Shown: positions 13,311 to 27,139 of the stretch, piece by piece | Position numbering within the stretch: position 1 is the stretch's first letter | Layout of the letters: the number at the start of each line of letters is the position of its first letter | Assembly: GCA_021234155.1 (NCBI GenBank) | Contig: JAJEKV010000031.1 | Coordinates: 10,338,218 to 10,402,217, forward strand | Length of the DNA: 64,000 nt | Reading direction: 5' to 3' | Source: Isoetes taiwanensis | Taxonomy: Eukaryota; Streptophyta; Lycopodiopsida; Isoetales; Isoetaceae | The notes under the pieces: model-generated | Database searches by the model: none | What the model saw: the letters and a program-made list of their open reading frames with translations, nothing else | What the model was told of the DNA's origin: nothing | Made by a program: the position numbers and the translations under genes

Positions 13311-15750
13311 TGCTATGGCAAGATGTAAGAGCCATATATATTAGTACTAATCCTATCAGTTTGGTTCAATTTGGTAAGATATTAGAGAATGCTTCACTAG
13401 CATACACTCAAGTTTGAAGAGCAAAGGAAGGACAATTGACTCAAGTCACCTCAAGAGATGCAAAAGGTCAAACAAGGATGTGAAGTGTAGAGAAGAAGAG
13501 AAAGAAGACCTTGAAGAGCATTCCATGGTATGTAATCATTTATGAGCTTGGCATCTTTGGCATTTTTTTGATTTTACATCCTCATCCACTCCACCATCCC
13601 AAATAGCATTGAACCTTGACTCCTTCCCTCATACACCTCCCAAAGTCAAACTTGACCTTGAAAGTTTTTCGCAGTCAAAATACACCTTCATAAAACACCC
13701 ACTTGCTTCATCATCCACTCAGTTCAAGAGAGACTTGACTTAGTCATAACTTCCTTTGCTTATGAAGTCAACATTCCATGCAACTTGAGCAAAATGTAGA
13801 GAGGCTTGCAAAATCCCTAAAGGGAAATGCTAAAATTCAAATATGCCTCAAAGATGCTTCCAAAAGATGCTCCTACAAAATTTTGGCTTCCTAATGAGCA
13901 CTAGATGCTGTCCCCCTACACTCATTGTCAATATCACACCCATCACCATTTCTCTCATCCTTTTCATCTCAAACTCTCATTCAAATCAAAATTCATTTCA
14001 AAAATATCATCATATGCATCACTTTGACACTTCATCATTCACACACATCATCTCCACATCATTCTAAAAAATTTTGACTAGAGAATTTTCAATTCAAGTG
14101 GGTCGGACACGCCATCATTCCCATTGGCCATGTCATACTACCTAGCCATGCCATGTGTTTCAAATGCCACTTCATCCACTCCCCAAATTTTTCCAAACTC
14201 CAAAGAGCTCTATGGTGAAAAGACCCTTTAATATTATAGGCACAAAAAGAGACTCCTTAGAAAAAAAGAGCATCTTGGCGAAAAGGCCTTATTTTAGGCA
14301 TGGTATATGTGTTCTAGAATCGTGCCATAGGGTGTAAGGTGCAAAAATTTTTCCTATCTACCCTTAGCCTAATTCTCTTCCAAGCCAATTCTCTTCACAA
14401 GTGGAGTTATCCTAGCGGCTATGGAGGTACCGGACCCACGACATCGCGACGCGAATAATCGGTAAGAAATCAATTTTGGGCCTTATATACTTGGTTCCGC
14501 TAAATTGAATTGGGCCTGTGGGATATTTCTCTTCAACCTAAACCTAAACCTGGAAAATGCCAAGATCCGCCGAGCTTAATCTTTAACAACCATTAATTCA
14601 AGACGTCTCACTAATCATTATGGACAATGCCATGAATGCTTAGCGCGTGGCTAAAAGACGTAAGAATTGAAAGAAATGATGAAGATTTCAACGAATGTAA
14701 AGACATTCTTACAAAAGGATTTTTCGCGACGTAAGAGTTTCAGGGCTTGAAGGCAAAGAAGATTTTTCGCTTTGAAGAAGGACCGCTCGATAAATCCCTT
14801 GAGCTTGATCCTCGACTCATGTTTACCTTTGATCCCATTATTGACTTAATTCTCCGGATTTTTTATGTGCACCTATTTGATCCTCGCGTCAAGACTCGAA
14901 GCCAGATGTTATATTGTATCTTCGAGGACTTATTCAATTGAAAATCCGACCTTTGGTAAAGCAGCTTGTTTGAGTTGCTTTGTGATCTTTCAAAAAGCAA
15001 AATTATCATAGCCTTTATTGCTTCTAGCTTGAGTATCTAGTGCCCGCGTAATATTGCTAGTCGTGGTTTTGTCTACAAAACCCTTAGGAAAGTGCAAAAG
15101 CCAAATCCCCTCGTGATTGCAATGGAAAGTTGGTATCATAACATGAGGTATTGCACAAATCGTGTGGAGCATGGGAGAGCCACCTGCTTGAACTTCAATC
15201 CTCGCTTCAAAACAAAGTATGTGGAAGTAAATGAAGATTAGATACACGGCAAATTTTGACTCATAAAACATTATCTTTCAAGAACATTTTCTTCTGCTGC
15301 CTAAAGCTAAGAATTATCAAAAGAAAATTGGATCCTTTCTCGTCGAAGAATAGTTGGCCTCGTGTGCGACAAATCAAAAGATAGGAGTTGATAGTCCCAA
15401 AAATTCATCACCAATATCGAAGTTCCAAATATCGCCTCTGCCGTGGATATTGACCAAAAATTGACTGGTCAAGTTGATTTGAATCTCGCCCACCTAGCCT
15501 ACTGGAATTTCATTGAGCTTTTGGTACCGTTGAAGGATGCGTTGAGAACATCAAGGAGGATATCCACACCCATAGCCCCATAGATCACATTCCGCAAGAG
15601 ATTTTGTGAGGCACTTTTTCTCTTCAGGGAAACACACACTCCTGCTGATCTTTGTGATTCTTTCCTCGAACTTTGTGACTGTGAGTGGTTGCTTTAAGCA
15701 ACCGAGGTTCTAAACCAATCGAGGTTGAAGGTTTTGCCAGAATACCTTCA
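13311..15750 (+). repeat. 5' LTR of Tat/Ogre-like Gypsy element
   Basis: About 2.4 kb here recurs in the same order and orientation at 21720-24197, with the degenerate Gypsy coding region in between. Both copies begin TGCTATGGCAA and lose similarity right after AATACCTTCA, so TG...CA ends are plausible. LTRs of this size are typical of Tat/Ogre-lineage elements. The copies differ by many substitutions and small indels, so the insertion is old. I find no convincing target-site duplication (CGCCA on the left, ACACC on the right). Confidence 0.8.
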
Positions 15751-15795
15751 AATATCTTGAGGTTCTTAACAGATCATCTTCCCCGAATCTCGACC

Positions 15796-16800
15796 ATGGC
15801 ACCAAGAAAGTTAATGAGACATCCGAGCCTACCGAGACACGTGATAACTCAGAGTTAATACCGCTATTAATTCCACTGCCACCATACATAAACCGCAGTG
15901 CATGCCTTATCAATACTTCGAAAGTTAAATGTGCCTACTCCAAATTCTCGCTTTGATCCGAAAGCATAACAATGCCAACAATTTCTCAAGACCTTGAAGA
16001 ATACTATCAAGAATATGGTCACAAAAAAGGCCGTAGTTTTCCTCGAGTTTAAGAAATGTTTCAAGAATGCATGAGGTAAGGGCTTGGTTGAATATGTTAT
16101 AGGGTTTAGGCACCAATTTTGGGAAGAACTGGTAAAAAGTTTCTAGGCAAGGTTTGGAAGAGTCTGACCCTCAAGATTTAATATTTGAGTTGCAAACCTT
16201 TTCGCATCAAACATGGTGAAAAGTGTGCAAAAGCAGTGATGTCGAAGATTCAATCACTATCTTGTCAAATGCCAAATCAATCATGTTCCTAACCATACAT
16301 TGCATCTAGTGGCTTTTATCAGGATTGCTGTTAAGGGGACCAAGAATACACGTAGCTTTTTGAAGATTCAAAAAAACGAGGGATTTGATACAATACACGC
16401 TGGGCTTTCACCAAAGCTTTCAATGAAATTGCCGATATGATATCATACTTACGATGAAATGCACTCTCACCATTGATCCTTTTTCCGTGATTACATGGAG
16501 GTATGGATCAAAGACTGCATTCTACCTATGCTATCCAAAAAAGGAAAAGAAAAAAGGTTAAGATGGAAGATGATGAGGCCCTCAAAGAGGATGTAAGAGC
16601 AGAGATCACCAAGGTATCCGAGGCATTGGTTGAGTAACTAAACAACCGCAAGAGTTGAAGAACTCAAAATTTGAAAAGAAAATCCTACCCCCATGTGTGC
16701 AATCATTTAGAGATACTCATTCTTCCGATGGCTGCCGCATAGGCCATGCACTAAGTGTGGAAAAGAGGTCATTTTGGTAAAGAATGCCCCGTGGTGAATT
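15796..16800 (+). pseudogene. Gag relic with broken CCHC zinc knuckle
   Basis: An ATG at 15796 opens a basic Met-Ala-Pro-Arg-Lys start, typical of plant Gypsy gag, soon followed by stops. Near 16748-16795 the Cys-x2-Cys half of a zinc knuckle (CTKCGK) is read in one frame and the Gly-His-x4-Cys half in the next, so a one-base shift splits the knuckle. Position directly after the left LTR agrees with gag. Confidence 0.55.
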
Positions 16801-17129
16801 TTGTAAGGTCAGAGGACATTACGAGGATAGATGCAAAGAGTCAAAAGAACATTTTGCCGTGACAAGAAAAATCTAAAATTGGTGGTGAACCAAGTGCATC
16901 TATAAGGTTTTGTGCGTGAAGTTGAAGAGCAAGAGGAGATTATGGTCAGCCCACACCGTATGATGAATAATGCCAAAGAGAAAAGAACCAAGAATCGGCA
17001 AATTGAGATTTTGAAACATAAAGATGCCGAGCAAGCAGCTGGTCAGGCCTCCTCCCTCCCGCTTCAAAAATTTGTCAAGAAGGAAAGCACCGGTGGAGGA
17101 TTTTGAATATTTGCTGAAGAATTCTAAAA

Positions 17130-17570
17130 CTGGTGGTAGATTTGCCGACCCTCGCTCAAGATAGCCCCTTCTACGTAAGAAAGGTGCTCAATCTTACTAA
17201 GGAAGATGAGTTTGCCCCCGACAAATCATACATTGATGAGCACATGCTCACCCAGAAGATAGTGATCCCGAGCTTACGTGTTGCTAAAAATGGAAGGGAA
17301 AATATTAACCAAAGTTCGCTTAGATGGAGGATCACCCTTGAACTTGATGCCACACCATGTCATGAGACTGCGGTGGTTCAGAAGTAGACAAGAAGGCTCC
17401 AATGATCTTGAAATCTTTCGCAATTCTAAAATCAATCCAGTTGGGAATAGCTAGTACCGTGCCTATTGATGTTGAAGGAATAATGGTTGCAAATTTAACT
17501 TTGTGGTGGTTGCTTTTGAAGGAATAGGGACAAATCGACATTTATGACTTACTTTGGGCGTAAGGTGGCT
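17130..17570 (+). pseudogene. Retroviral-type aspartic protease relic
   Basis: Near 17310-17355 the reading LDGGSPLNLMP matches the catalytic loop of Tat-type Gypsy proteases (D-G-G-S/A-x-L/V-N). Flanking codons are interrupted. Its place between gag and reverse transcriptase fits. Confidence 0.55.
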
Positions 17571-18559
17571 TTCTACAAGATGCTAGGCCCGTGGTCAAAG
17601 GAGAATGTACCATCTCAAATGGCAAGAAAAAGGTAACATTGTATAATAAGATAGAGAGTTTTGGTGCTACGAATTTCATTGAAGAAGAAATGTTGATATC
17701 ACATCCGGCGGGAGAATTTGAACCGGATACAAAGAGGAGTTGAGTCTAGCATAAAAATCTCTTCAAAGGAGTTGGCTATTTCAACCAAAGTTGAGCAATT
17801 TGCTTTATTTATGGTTTGATGGTGGTGTTTCCAAAGGCTTAATGTGGCATCTTCACCGCTTATTCTCAAGGACGCCAAAACAAAGTTAGTCGGGCTAAAG
17901 TAGGAAGAATTCATCCTAATGTCACTTCTAATACGGCGTAATATGGCGCATTGATTGCGTGTCTCAAGAGGCAAAAAATCTAAACATCAGGAATGTGATC
18001 ATCTTTGAGACTCTCACTGCCCCGGCAGCAAATATCGAGAATATCGTGCCAAGAATGAGGACATGTTGCGTTCTCAAAAGTCAAGTTTCATACCGAACCG
18101 GCGATTTTGATACCCGAACTCGCCATGTTCCAAGGGAGCGTAATGGTGAAGCACTCAAGCAGCGTAAGTGTGCTACCGAACATTTTGGTCATCGAGGGAG
18201 CAATTCAAGAGGAGGAACTTGAGAGAAGAGATCCGCAATGTACCTATACCCCATCCCGGGTAATCAATGCAAGTGAAGACAAGCAGGTAAGGGAAGTCAA
18301 GGTCAATAAGAAGGGTCTGGATAGGGTGTTATGGCGCGTTGAAGATTTGTTCAGAAGAGGATAATGCTTTGGTTACCAAATTTTTGATGATTGGAAGGAT
18401 GTCTTTGTTTCTCGATTATGATGAGCTGGTGGAATCTGACAAAACATTTGTGAATTGAAATTAAAATAAAGCGGGAGGTATGAAACCTGTCATACAAAGC
18501 TAAGAAGAATCAATGTTTCTATTAGGTCTAATCAAGGAAGAATTATACAAAATGAAAGA

Positions 18560-18992
18560 TGCGTGTGTGATTATCAAATTGTGAACCCCGAAAGTGGCTA
18601 TCTTGCATTGTTCCCGCTTGAAAAGAAAACAAGGCCATTGATCCGGGTGATAGACTATAGAGATTTAACAAAGCCACTGGCCAAAGATTTCGCTACCCCT
18701 TGCCATTTCCTCTCGAGGAGGTGTTGCATGTCAGAAGGTGTAAAGAAATTTTACTCATTCTTAGATGGCTTTTCGTGCCTTAATCGATAAGCATCAAGAA
18801 GGTGATCACCAAAAAACTTCATTTATCACACCTCGGGGAACATTTGCCATGAAAAGAATGCCATTTGGATTGATGAATGCTTCTCAAGTAACATTCCAAA
18901 GAGCCATGGATGCAATTTTAAAGAAATGCCTAACATTTTCGTGGTATTTGGATGATCTTTGTTTGGGAACCTCCGGAAAGACATTTTGATAT
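18560..18992 (+). pseudogene. Reverse transcriptase relic (Gypsy, YLDD)
   Basis: Two frames carry RT motifs in order: a DYRDL-like block near 18650, PRGTFAMKRMPFGLMNAS near 18832-18885, and WYLDDL near 18942-18960, the metal-binding active site in its Tat/Ogre form. A frame change lies between the first block and the rest, so the protein is not made intact. Confidence 0.75.
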
Positions 18993-19850
18993 GCTAACCA
19001 TGTTGTTTGGACTTATGTAGAAAGGGGAGTGGAGTTTGAACCCCAAAAGTGTGTTTTTTATCATCAAAAGGAATTGCTTTGGGTAATGTAGTGTCTACAG
19101 CAGAGTTCAAATATCCGGATGAAGATTGAAGCCCTAAGGAGTTTGACACCTCCAAAAAACCCTCAAACAAAGCTAAGAGCTTCATAGGGATGACCAGCCT
19201 CTTTGAGAATGTATGTCCCTCATTTTTCCCACACCTCATAAGCCCACCTCCAAATTTCACAAAGGTTGGGAAGTTCTCCAAAAAGTGAAAGCAAACACAT
19301 CCTAGTAGATTGGGATGAGCAATGCCAAAATTCTTTGACAAAATCATTGATGCCATTTGCAAATCTATCCCCGCTAAAAACCTCCGATCTAGAGAAGCCC
19401 TTCAAAGCTAAGTACTGGTGACAAAGAAAGCAATTGGTGTGGCAATCGCTAAGGATCATGTGATTACTTTTGCAAGCAAATGTGGTCTCGACATCGATTA
19501 GATATCCTGTGTTGGAGAAGAGTGCAAGAAACCGATGTTTTTGATAGAAAGGCAAGGACATCTTCTCGAAAACAATCGTGCAAGTGCTCATGAGGCAAAA
19601 CTCTTCTTCCTATTTGCAAAAAAAGCAGCCTAAAGGCCAAATTATGTGGGCTTGTAAGATCCAAGCTTATGATATTACCGTGAAGGTGGTAAACTTGATC
19701 GAGAATCCTGTGCCTCCTACCTTCCACTTGTTGTTTGAGCATGAAGATCGATCCACACCATCCTTCCACCAACCCCAATCCAACCGAACTATTTGAAAGC
19801 AATGAGTTACCTAAGAACTTGAGTGTCGGGCCAAGAAAGGAGATTTAGGG
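18993..19850 (+). pseudogene. RNase H region relic
   Basis: Downstream of the RT, plus-strand pieces resemble the tether and RNase H of Gypsy pol (a W-D-E-Q-C-Q block near 19308, then a VTKKAIGVAIA-like stretch near 19415). Stops are frequent. Called mainly from position and these short matches. Confidence 0.45.
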
Positions 19851-19979
19851 ACAAATGCAAGAAGTTCACTAATTGAGGGATCCTATGCAAAGTTGACAAG
19901 CAGAGTCTTGCCGAGATGTGTGGATAAGGAAGAGGCTAGGAATGATAATTGAGGCGGTCATGAGGGAGTTTTAGAGGAC

Positions 19980-20900
19980 ACTTTGCGTACAGATAACAAA
20001 GAAAAGATTTTAAGGTCGATACTTTTGGCCTACTCTCTTTAAGGATTGTTATGAAGCTATAAAATGCCGCCACAAATGCCGATTTTTGGCAAAAGAACCT
20101 TTTGCAAACTGCACCGCCTCGGGATCAGCTTATAATTTCCCCGACCTTTTCAAATGTGGGATCGGATTTTATAGGCCCCTATAGGACCTACCTTCCTACC
20201 AAAGACTTATATTAGTTGCCACCGGACACTTTTACTAAATGGCAGAGGCAATTCCTTTGAGAGAAGCCACGCCCAAGCTAATGGGCAAGGTTTCTACATG
20301 AAAATATCTGCAAGCGATTTGGTATCCCTTTCAAAATTGTTCTCGAGCAGAGGCAGCCTAATTCATCAACCATACAATTGCATTACTTAAGCTACCTTGA
20401 AAGTCAAACACACTAAGAGTTCATCCTATTACCCCGTGAAATGGCCGTGCAGAAGCCAACCGCTAATAAGACTCTCAAGTCAATCCTCAAGAAGACCATC
20501 ATCAAGCAGCCTAAGAAAGGATTGGCATTTGAAACTTCATGATGCACTTTGGGCATACGTAACTACCATCAAAGTGGCTACAAAGCACACCTCCCCTTTC
20601 GCCTTTAGGGTGTATGGGATAGAATCAAGATAATTTATAGAATTAGAGCTTCCATCACTGGGACCGCCTATCGATAAATTTGGAAATGGATAATGCTCTA
20701 AAAGACAGATTTTGTGAGATTGATGTTTTGAGCATAGATATGAGGTCAGAATGTACAATAAGGAAAAAGGCTACGATACGTACCTTCAAAGCAAAGACAT
20801 TACAAATTACAGGAGTCTTGAAAGAAGGAGAGTTAGTGTTAAAGTGGAACAAAGCAAGGGAAGATATGGCAACAAAATCTCAAAATCTTTGGAGGACCAT
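19980..20900 (+). pseudogene. Integrase relic
   Basis: The reading VATGHF followed by MAEAIPLREA near 20215-20270 is the conserved stretch after the first catalytic Asp of plant Gypsy integrases. A CYEAIKCRHKC-like zinc-finger end lies at about 20050. Catalytic residues cannot all be placed and the frame is broken repeatedly. Confidence 0.6.
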
Positions 20901-21719
20901 TTGAAGTAATAGGGACACCGACATGATTCATATTGGTCAAGGATAATGATGGCGTAGAATCGATGAACCCTCTATCAACATTGTGCACCTAAAAGGTATT
21001 GGCAACAACATGTTGCCCTTGCTCAATTAACCCAAATCTCCGCGGGTAAGATGTAGCTAGGTATAGTTAATACATATGGTTAAAACTAGATCGGCTTAGG
21101 CCCTCACTTCAGTAAATTTAGCTCCCCGCTTTAGGGTTATTATTATTTGTGTGTTAATGAATTTATAAGTGTTGCTATGCGATTGTGATCAACTCAAGGA
21201 GTGAATTTGATACATTTTAATGATCATAGTTCCATGTGTGCATCTCATATTGCCCCATACACATCTCTTCCATTGCACTGCTATTACATTGATCTCCACT
21301 ATCCTGAGTTACGACATTGCCTCCACACCAAAGAACTCACTCATACTAACAAGCTTTATCTTCACATGCGTGTGCATTCCCATGTTTATCTCCATCTCAA
21401 TATCTCTGATCAAGATATTCCATTGCATCAGAAACTCCTCCTACATTGCCAATAAATCTCCTAAGTCAGCCACATACCACCATCCCCAAGTACCTTCTCA
21501 TAACTAAAGAGATTTATTTTCCATGCAGTTCATCCGAAAAGTAGCATCATATGCACGCTCATAATATCAAATCTATCACCTTCCAATCCATATGCAAAGG
21601 TCATTGAGTTGCTAACCATATTCCTCTACATTGGCAACCGGCCGAGAGAACATGTCAAGAGTCAAGCGCCTAGTCAGGCAATGGAAGACCAAATTCTCTC
21701 TTTTGCCTATATATCGCCA

Positions 21720-24197
21720 TGCTATGGCAAAGATGTAAGAGCCTTCAAGCATATATTAGTACTAATCCTATCATTTGGTCTAATTTGGTAAGATATTAGG
21801 AGAATGCTTCACTCTAGCATACACTCAAGTTTGAAGAGCAAAGGGAAGGACAATTGACTCAAGTCACTCAAGAGATGCAAAAGGTCACCGTGCTATTGTG
21901 GAAGTGTAGAGAAGAAGAGAAAGAAGATCCCTTGAAGAGACCTGGCATGGTATGTAATCATTTATGAGCTCGCATCTTGGCATTTTTGATTTCCATCCTC
22001 ATCCACCCACCATCCCAAATAGCATTGAACCTTTGACTCCTTCCTCATACACCTCCTTAAAGTCAAACTTGACCTTTGAAAGTTCTTTTCTAGTCAAAAT
22101 ACACCTCATAAAACAATCTACTGCTTCATCATCCACCAGTTCAAGAGAGACTTGACTTAGTCATAACTTTGCTTATGAAGTCAACATTCCATGCAAATTT
22201 TGAGCAAAATGTAGAGGCTTGCAAAATCCCTAAGGGAAATGCTAAAAATTCAAATATGCCTCAAAAGATGCTTCCAAAGATGCTCCACAAAATTTTGGCT
22301 TCCTAATGAGCACTAGATGTGCCAAGTCCCCCTACACCCATTACACACATCACACCCATCACCATTTCATCCTTTTCATCTCAAACTCTCATTCAAATCA
22401 AAATTCATTTCAAAAATATCATTACACATCAATTTCTTTGGATTAATCTCATCATTCACACACACATCATCTCCATCATTCTAAAAATTTTGACTAGAGA
22501 GAATTTTCAAATTCGTTGGGCCGACACGTCATCATTCCCATTGGCCATGTCATACCACCTAGCCATGCCATGCGTTTCCAAATGCCACTTCATCCACTCC
22601 CCAAATTTTTCCAAACTCCAAAGAGCTCTATGGTGAAAAAAGACCCTGCAATATTATAGGGCACAAAAAGAGATTCCTCTAGAAAAAAAAGAATTTCGAG
22701 AAAAGGCCTTATTTTAGGCATGGTATATGTAAGTGTTCTAGGGAATCGTGCCATAAGTGGGTGCAAAATTTTTCCTATCTACCCCCAAGCCTAATTTCTC
22801 TTCCAAGCAGTTCCCCTGTAGCGTGGAGCATCCGCGCAGTAATAGGCGGAGGTGATCAATCCCATGGACACATCGCGACCTAATAATCGAAGAAATCAAT
22901 TTTTTGGGTCTTATATACTTTTGTCCGCTAAATTGAATTGGGCACTGGGATATTTCTCTTGAACCGCCGTAAACCTAAACCACGAAAATGCCAAGATCCG
23001 TTCAGAGCGACCTAACAAACCATTAATTCAAGACTAAACCTAGAATCATTATGATTAATGCCATGAATGCTTAGTGCGGGCTAAAAACCGAAGAATTGAA
23101 AAGAAATGATGAAGATTTCAACGGATGATTAAACACATTCTACAAAAGGATTTTTCGCCTGACGGAAGAGTTTCGAGGCTTGAAGGCAAAGAAGATTTTT
23201 GGCTTTGAAGAAGGACCAGCTTGACAACCTTGAGCTTGATCCTGACCTCCTATGTTTACCTTTGATCCCCGGATTATTGACTTAATTCTCTGATTTTTAT
23301 GTGCACCTATTTGATCCTGTGCCCAAGACCCCAGCTTGGGATGTTATATTGTATCTTCTCGAAAGTGACTTATTCAATTGAAAATCCGACCTTTGCAGCA
23401 GTTTGTTTGAGTTGCTTTGTGATCTTTTCAAAAGCAAAAATTATCATAACTTTATTGTCATAGCTTGAGTATCTAGGGTGCCCGTGCATTGCTAGCTGTG
23501 AGTTTTGTCTGCATCTATTACAAACCCTTAGAAAGTGCAAAAGCCAAATCCCTCGCATTGCAATGGAAAGTTGGCATTGTTAGAACATGAGGTATTGCAC
23601 AACGTGTGGAGCATGGGAGAGCCACTGTTTGAACTTCAACTCGTCAAACAAAGTATGTGGAATAATGCTTGACATTAGATACACGTCACGATTGACCCTT
23701 ACAAAACATTATCTTTTCAAGAACATTTTCTTCTTGCCTTAGGCTAAGAATTATCAAAAGAAAAAATTGGATCGCTACGGTGAAAAGAATAGTTGGCCCC
23801 CCGGTGTGCGGACAAATGAAAAGATAGAGTTGATAGTCCCAAAAATTCATCACCAATATCGAAGTTCCAAATACGGCTCTCCAGGGATATTGACCAAAAA
23901 ATTGGATCGGGCTGGTGATTTGAATCTCGCCCACCTAGCCTACTCTGACCTCATTGAGCTTTTGCAGTCTGTTAGTGACAAGTGTTGAGAACATCAAGGA
24001 GTGATATCCACACCCATAGCCCCATAGATCACATTCTGCAAGAGATTTTGTGAGGCAGACTTTTTTCTCTTCAGGGAAACACACTCCTAGTGATCTTTTG
24101 TGATTCTTTCTGGAACTTTTGCACTCAGAGTGGTTGCCTTAAGCAACCTGGAGGTTCTAAACCACTGAGGTTGAAGGTTTTGCCAGGAATACCTTCA
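21720..24197 (+). repeat. 3' LTR of Tat/Ogre-like Gypsy element
   Basis: This is the second copy of the 13311-15750 repeat. It keeps the same landmarks: the TGTAAGAGCC block, the AAGTTTGAAGAGCAAAGG block, the CACATCATCTCCA cluster, the AATTTTTCC block, and the end AGGTTGAAGGTTTTGCCAGGAATACCTTCA. Beyond 24197 the similarity stops and a LINE relic begins. Confidence 0.8.
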
Positions 24198-26080
24198 ACA
24201 CCCTTTGCCATCTTACACGTCCACTGCATGGTTTTGACAAATGCACCTTTTTCATTACCTCCCAAACAAAAGTCCTAATTGTTGCTTCCATCTCATATGC
24301 CTTAACATTATGTACCTTGTACAGTTTCTCACTGTACTCTTTTGATTGGATTCCATAAACCAATTGGTCTTCGTGGACGAAAGAAATCCATTCAATTCAA
24401 TTTAATTCTTATAAGTGGAACAATGAAGAGTGAGAACACATAGATATGGATGCTACATAATACATGTTTCGCTACTATAATCCTTCCAGCTAGTGATAGT
24501 TTTGCAATCGTTCACTAGGTTTTTTTAAGTGTTTTTGGAGTTCAAGAATCATCTCGTCCTAGATCCTAGTTGCATGCATATTCATTCCTAGCGGGATTCC
24601 TAAGAGTTTTTGAGCCCCTCCCCCTTCCCAGACTCTTGTGCGAAAGCACACCTCCAATTTATGAGGCACCTTGATGATAAAGAGAAGGTATCAAGCAATT
24701 GACTCACATTCATTAAGTTTGTCTTCCGTTGCTTGTAAAAATAGAAAAAAGTAATATGCATACTAATTGCATATTTGTTGCGACCCATCCCACATTTGCA
24801 ACCCTTGTAATAGACCATCTTTTGAAGCTTTGATAAAAAACTACAAAAATTCCTCTACAACTATACTAAACAAGGATGGCGCCAATGGGTATCCTTACAT
24901 CCAATGCCCCCTTTGATTTGAAGAATAGATGAAGACTTACATTGGAGTAGAACTGACGCATGCATAGAATACAATAGCTTCTTAACACTACTGGAAGGAT
25001 TCAATGCATCCTAATTTTACCATATTTTTATCCAGGAAACTTCACCTGATTCGATGTTAATACGCTTTAATAAAATCCAATTTGATATATACCACCCTTT
25101 GGTCTGTCTTCCTCGCCCAGTATAAGCCTTCAAATGCAGCTACTACATTGTTTAAGATGCTTCTACCAGGAAGAAATGCAAGAGATGTTCTTTGCCAACA
25201 TTGCTTCTATTTTATCTGCTATAGCCTTGGCTATAATTTTGTAGAATGAGGACAATAGCTCGATGAGGTGCCACTTATTGCTGGTATGTAGATCTGTAGA
25301 CTTTGGTATTAATGCAATGCAATCTATATTTAATTTTCGATCCAAGTTATCATCTTGCATAAAATCTGTGTGGGTTGAAAATATGCCTTCTTTGTCTCCC
25401 AGTACTTTTAGAAAAACCCAATTGGTATTCCATCCATCTTAAGGTATTTATCCTTACCATCTGATGCAAATCTCCTAATGAAAGAGGTTGATGTAACACG
25501 TATTGTTGCTTCTATTCTATCACTGATTGCACCTCCGAGATCACTCACTCTTAGAAATACATATTGACAAGTCATTATTCTTTCTTCACAAAATTGCTTA
25601 AAATAATCATGTATGCTGCCTTCAAGAAAAACCTTGAACATTTGTCTACATGTTGCCATATCAAAACCTTGTTTCTATTATCTGTATCTTCAATCTCCTC
25701 CATATTTTTAATCTCATCAAGTATTCTTTTCTCTTCTAATCCCTTGTTGAGCCCCCTCATTATATAAATTGGGCATACAGTTTGTCCAACTCTGCTCTAT
25801 TCTCTTGTTCTTTTTTGTCGGCCCACAACTTTGCAAAAAAAATTTAATGCTCGTTATTACTCCTATCAAAGCTTTCATACATGTTCTGTATGTGAATGTA
25901 ATTTGCCACAATTCATTGGATTTAGACTCAACTATGGATTCCTTCAAATATATAGTGTTCAGCTGAATGAGTATGCTTTTTTTGGACCCTTTTCCTTGTT
26001 TCATGGTCTGATACCGTCTGGGATTATGCTTTCCTTTATGGAGGTTAGGAAAGAAGACAAGAGCCATGTCATTCACATAA
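24198..26080 (-). pseudogene. LINE reverse transcriptase relic
   Basis: Read on the minus strand, pieces line up in LINE order: a linker at 26076-25717, an ALIPK block followed by YKIIAKAIADKIEAML near 25320-25180 (fingers and palm), a NLMNVSQLLDTFSLSS block near 24700, and an ATIRTFVWE block near 24275 (after the thumb). All are broken by stops and shifts. The missing 3' end may lie left of the Gypsy element (before 13311), where a weak continuation can be read. If so, the Gypsy element inserted into this LINE. Confidence 0.55.
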
Positions 26081-26579
26081 TACCTATCATGTCTTGCATA
26101 GGTTCTAACTTGTCGCTATCCATTCACTACACCAGTGAACCCCATACCTCCTTCTAGTTCAACAAACCCGCCTTCAAGTGTGGGGGGGAGGGGGACAGAG
26201 AAGAGTGGCAAGGTTTTAATACTTAGAATTCTGTCCATTGAATTAAAGAGTAGAAAGATCAGATGTTAAAGATATGTATAAGAAGTTAATGTTTTTCTCT
26301 CCATATCACCTTATCTTTAGACCTTGGATTGTCCATGTCATCCACACTATCGTTTATTTTAAGCATAAGGTACCTATTCATACTACTTCATGGCCTCCGT
26401 GGACTATAAAAGTTAATCAATTTAATTTTATTGAGGTGGTACTTGTCAATCACAAAACAAAAGCCGTAACTTTTTTTGCAAATTCTATTCTGGAGAATAT
26501 TGACCAGTCCATGCACATTAGCCAATTTTCGAACATTCTAGAATATTTTGAAAAAATATACCATCTTTAGTAACTTTCT

Positions 26580-26900
26580 ATTTTTAGACTTGAGGTGCTT
26601 ATTTTTGTTACCCTGCCCACTAGTAATATAAAAAACATCTCACAAATTTTTCTAAAACTTTTATTTTGAGTTTGCTTATTCATGTGTTAACCCGTGAATA
26701 ACCATTTGTTAATTCGTTGAAGATACTATTATTAGCAGCTTTCTAATTTAGGTTTGAGGTGCTTATTCATGTTAGCTGATCAGCCAACGCCCATACATAA
26801 ATTTGCACAACATTTTAGAGCATATAACAACTTTCGCAAACTTTCTATTGAGGTTTTGAGGTGCTTATTCATGCTAGTGAAGAGTCAACATGTATTAGTA
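26580..26900. repeat. Degenerate tandem repeat with GAGGTGCTTATTCATG core
   Basis: The core GAGGTGCTTATT occurs at about 26592, 26756 and 26868, each time after a TTTCTA run and before a GTTA or GCTA block. Spacing is uneven, about 165 and 110 bp. Confidence 0.5.
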
Positions 26901-27139
26901 GAATCCATGAACACGCTGGAACATTCTGTATGAACCTAGGATGTCTTAGAACATTCAAGAACATTCTGAAAATTGCATGTGCATAGGCTAATGCATCAAG
27001 GGCCTAGAATGCGGCATGTAGCATATCTTAGCCCTTGCTCGGTGTGAACACTCAACTCACGGACAAACACAGAGACAATATTTTTGTATCATATAGGAGC
27101 ATCCTGATCAATATCCTCAATCATATCACTTTTACATGT

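Larger units (their letters stand above)
15751..21719 (+). mobile_element. Internal region of degenerate Tat/Ogre-like Gypsy retrotransposon
   Basis: The region between the two long LTRs holds the decayed gag-pol of a Ty3/Gypsy element in the order gag, protease, reverse transcriptase, RNase H, integrase. Every domain is broken by stops and frameshifts, so it is not functional. I could not identify a clean primer binding site right after the left LTR. The last 0.8 kb before the right LTR (20.9-21.7 kb) is non-coding. Confidence 0.8.

Noticed and set aside
18994-19802. Minus-strand frames of 110-120 codons in the Tat/Ogre-like element
   Set aside because: They run opposite to the RNase H region and have no motif; shadows of the decayed pol gene.
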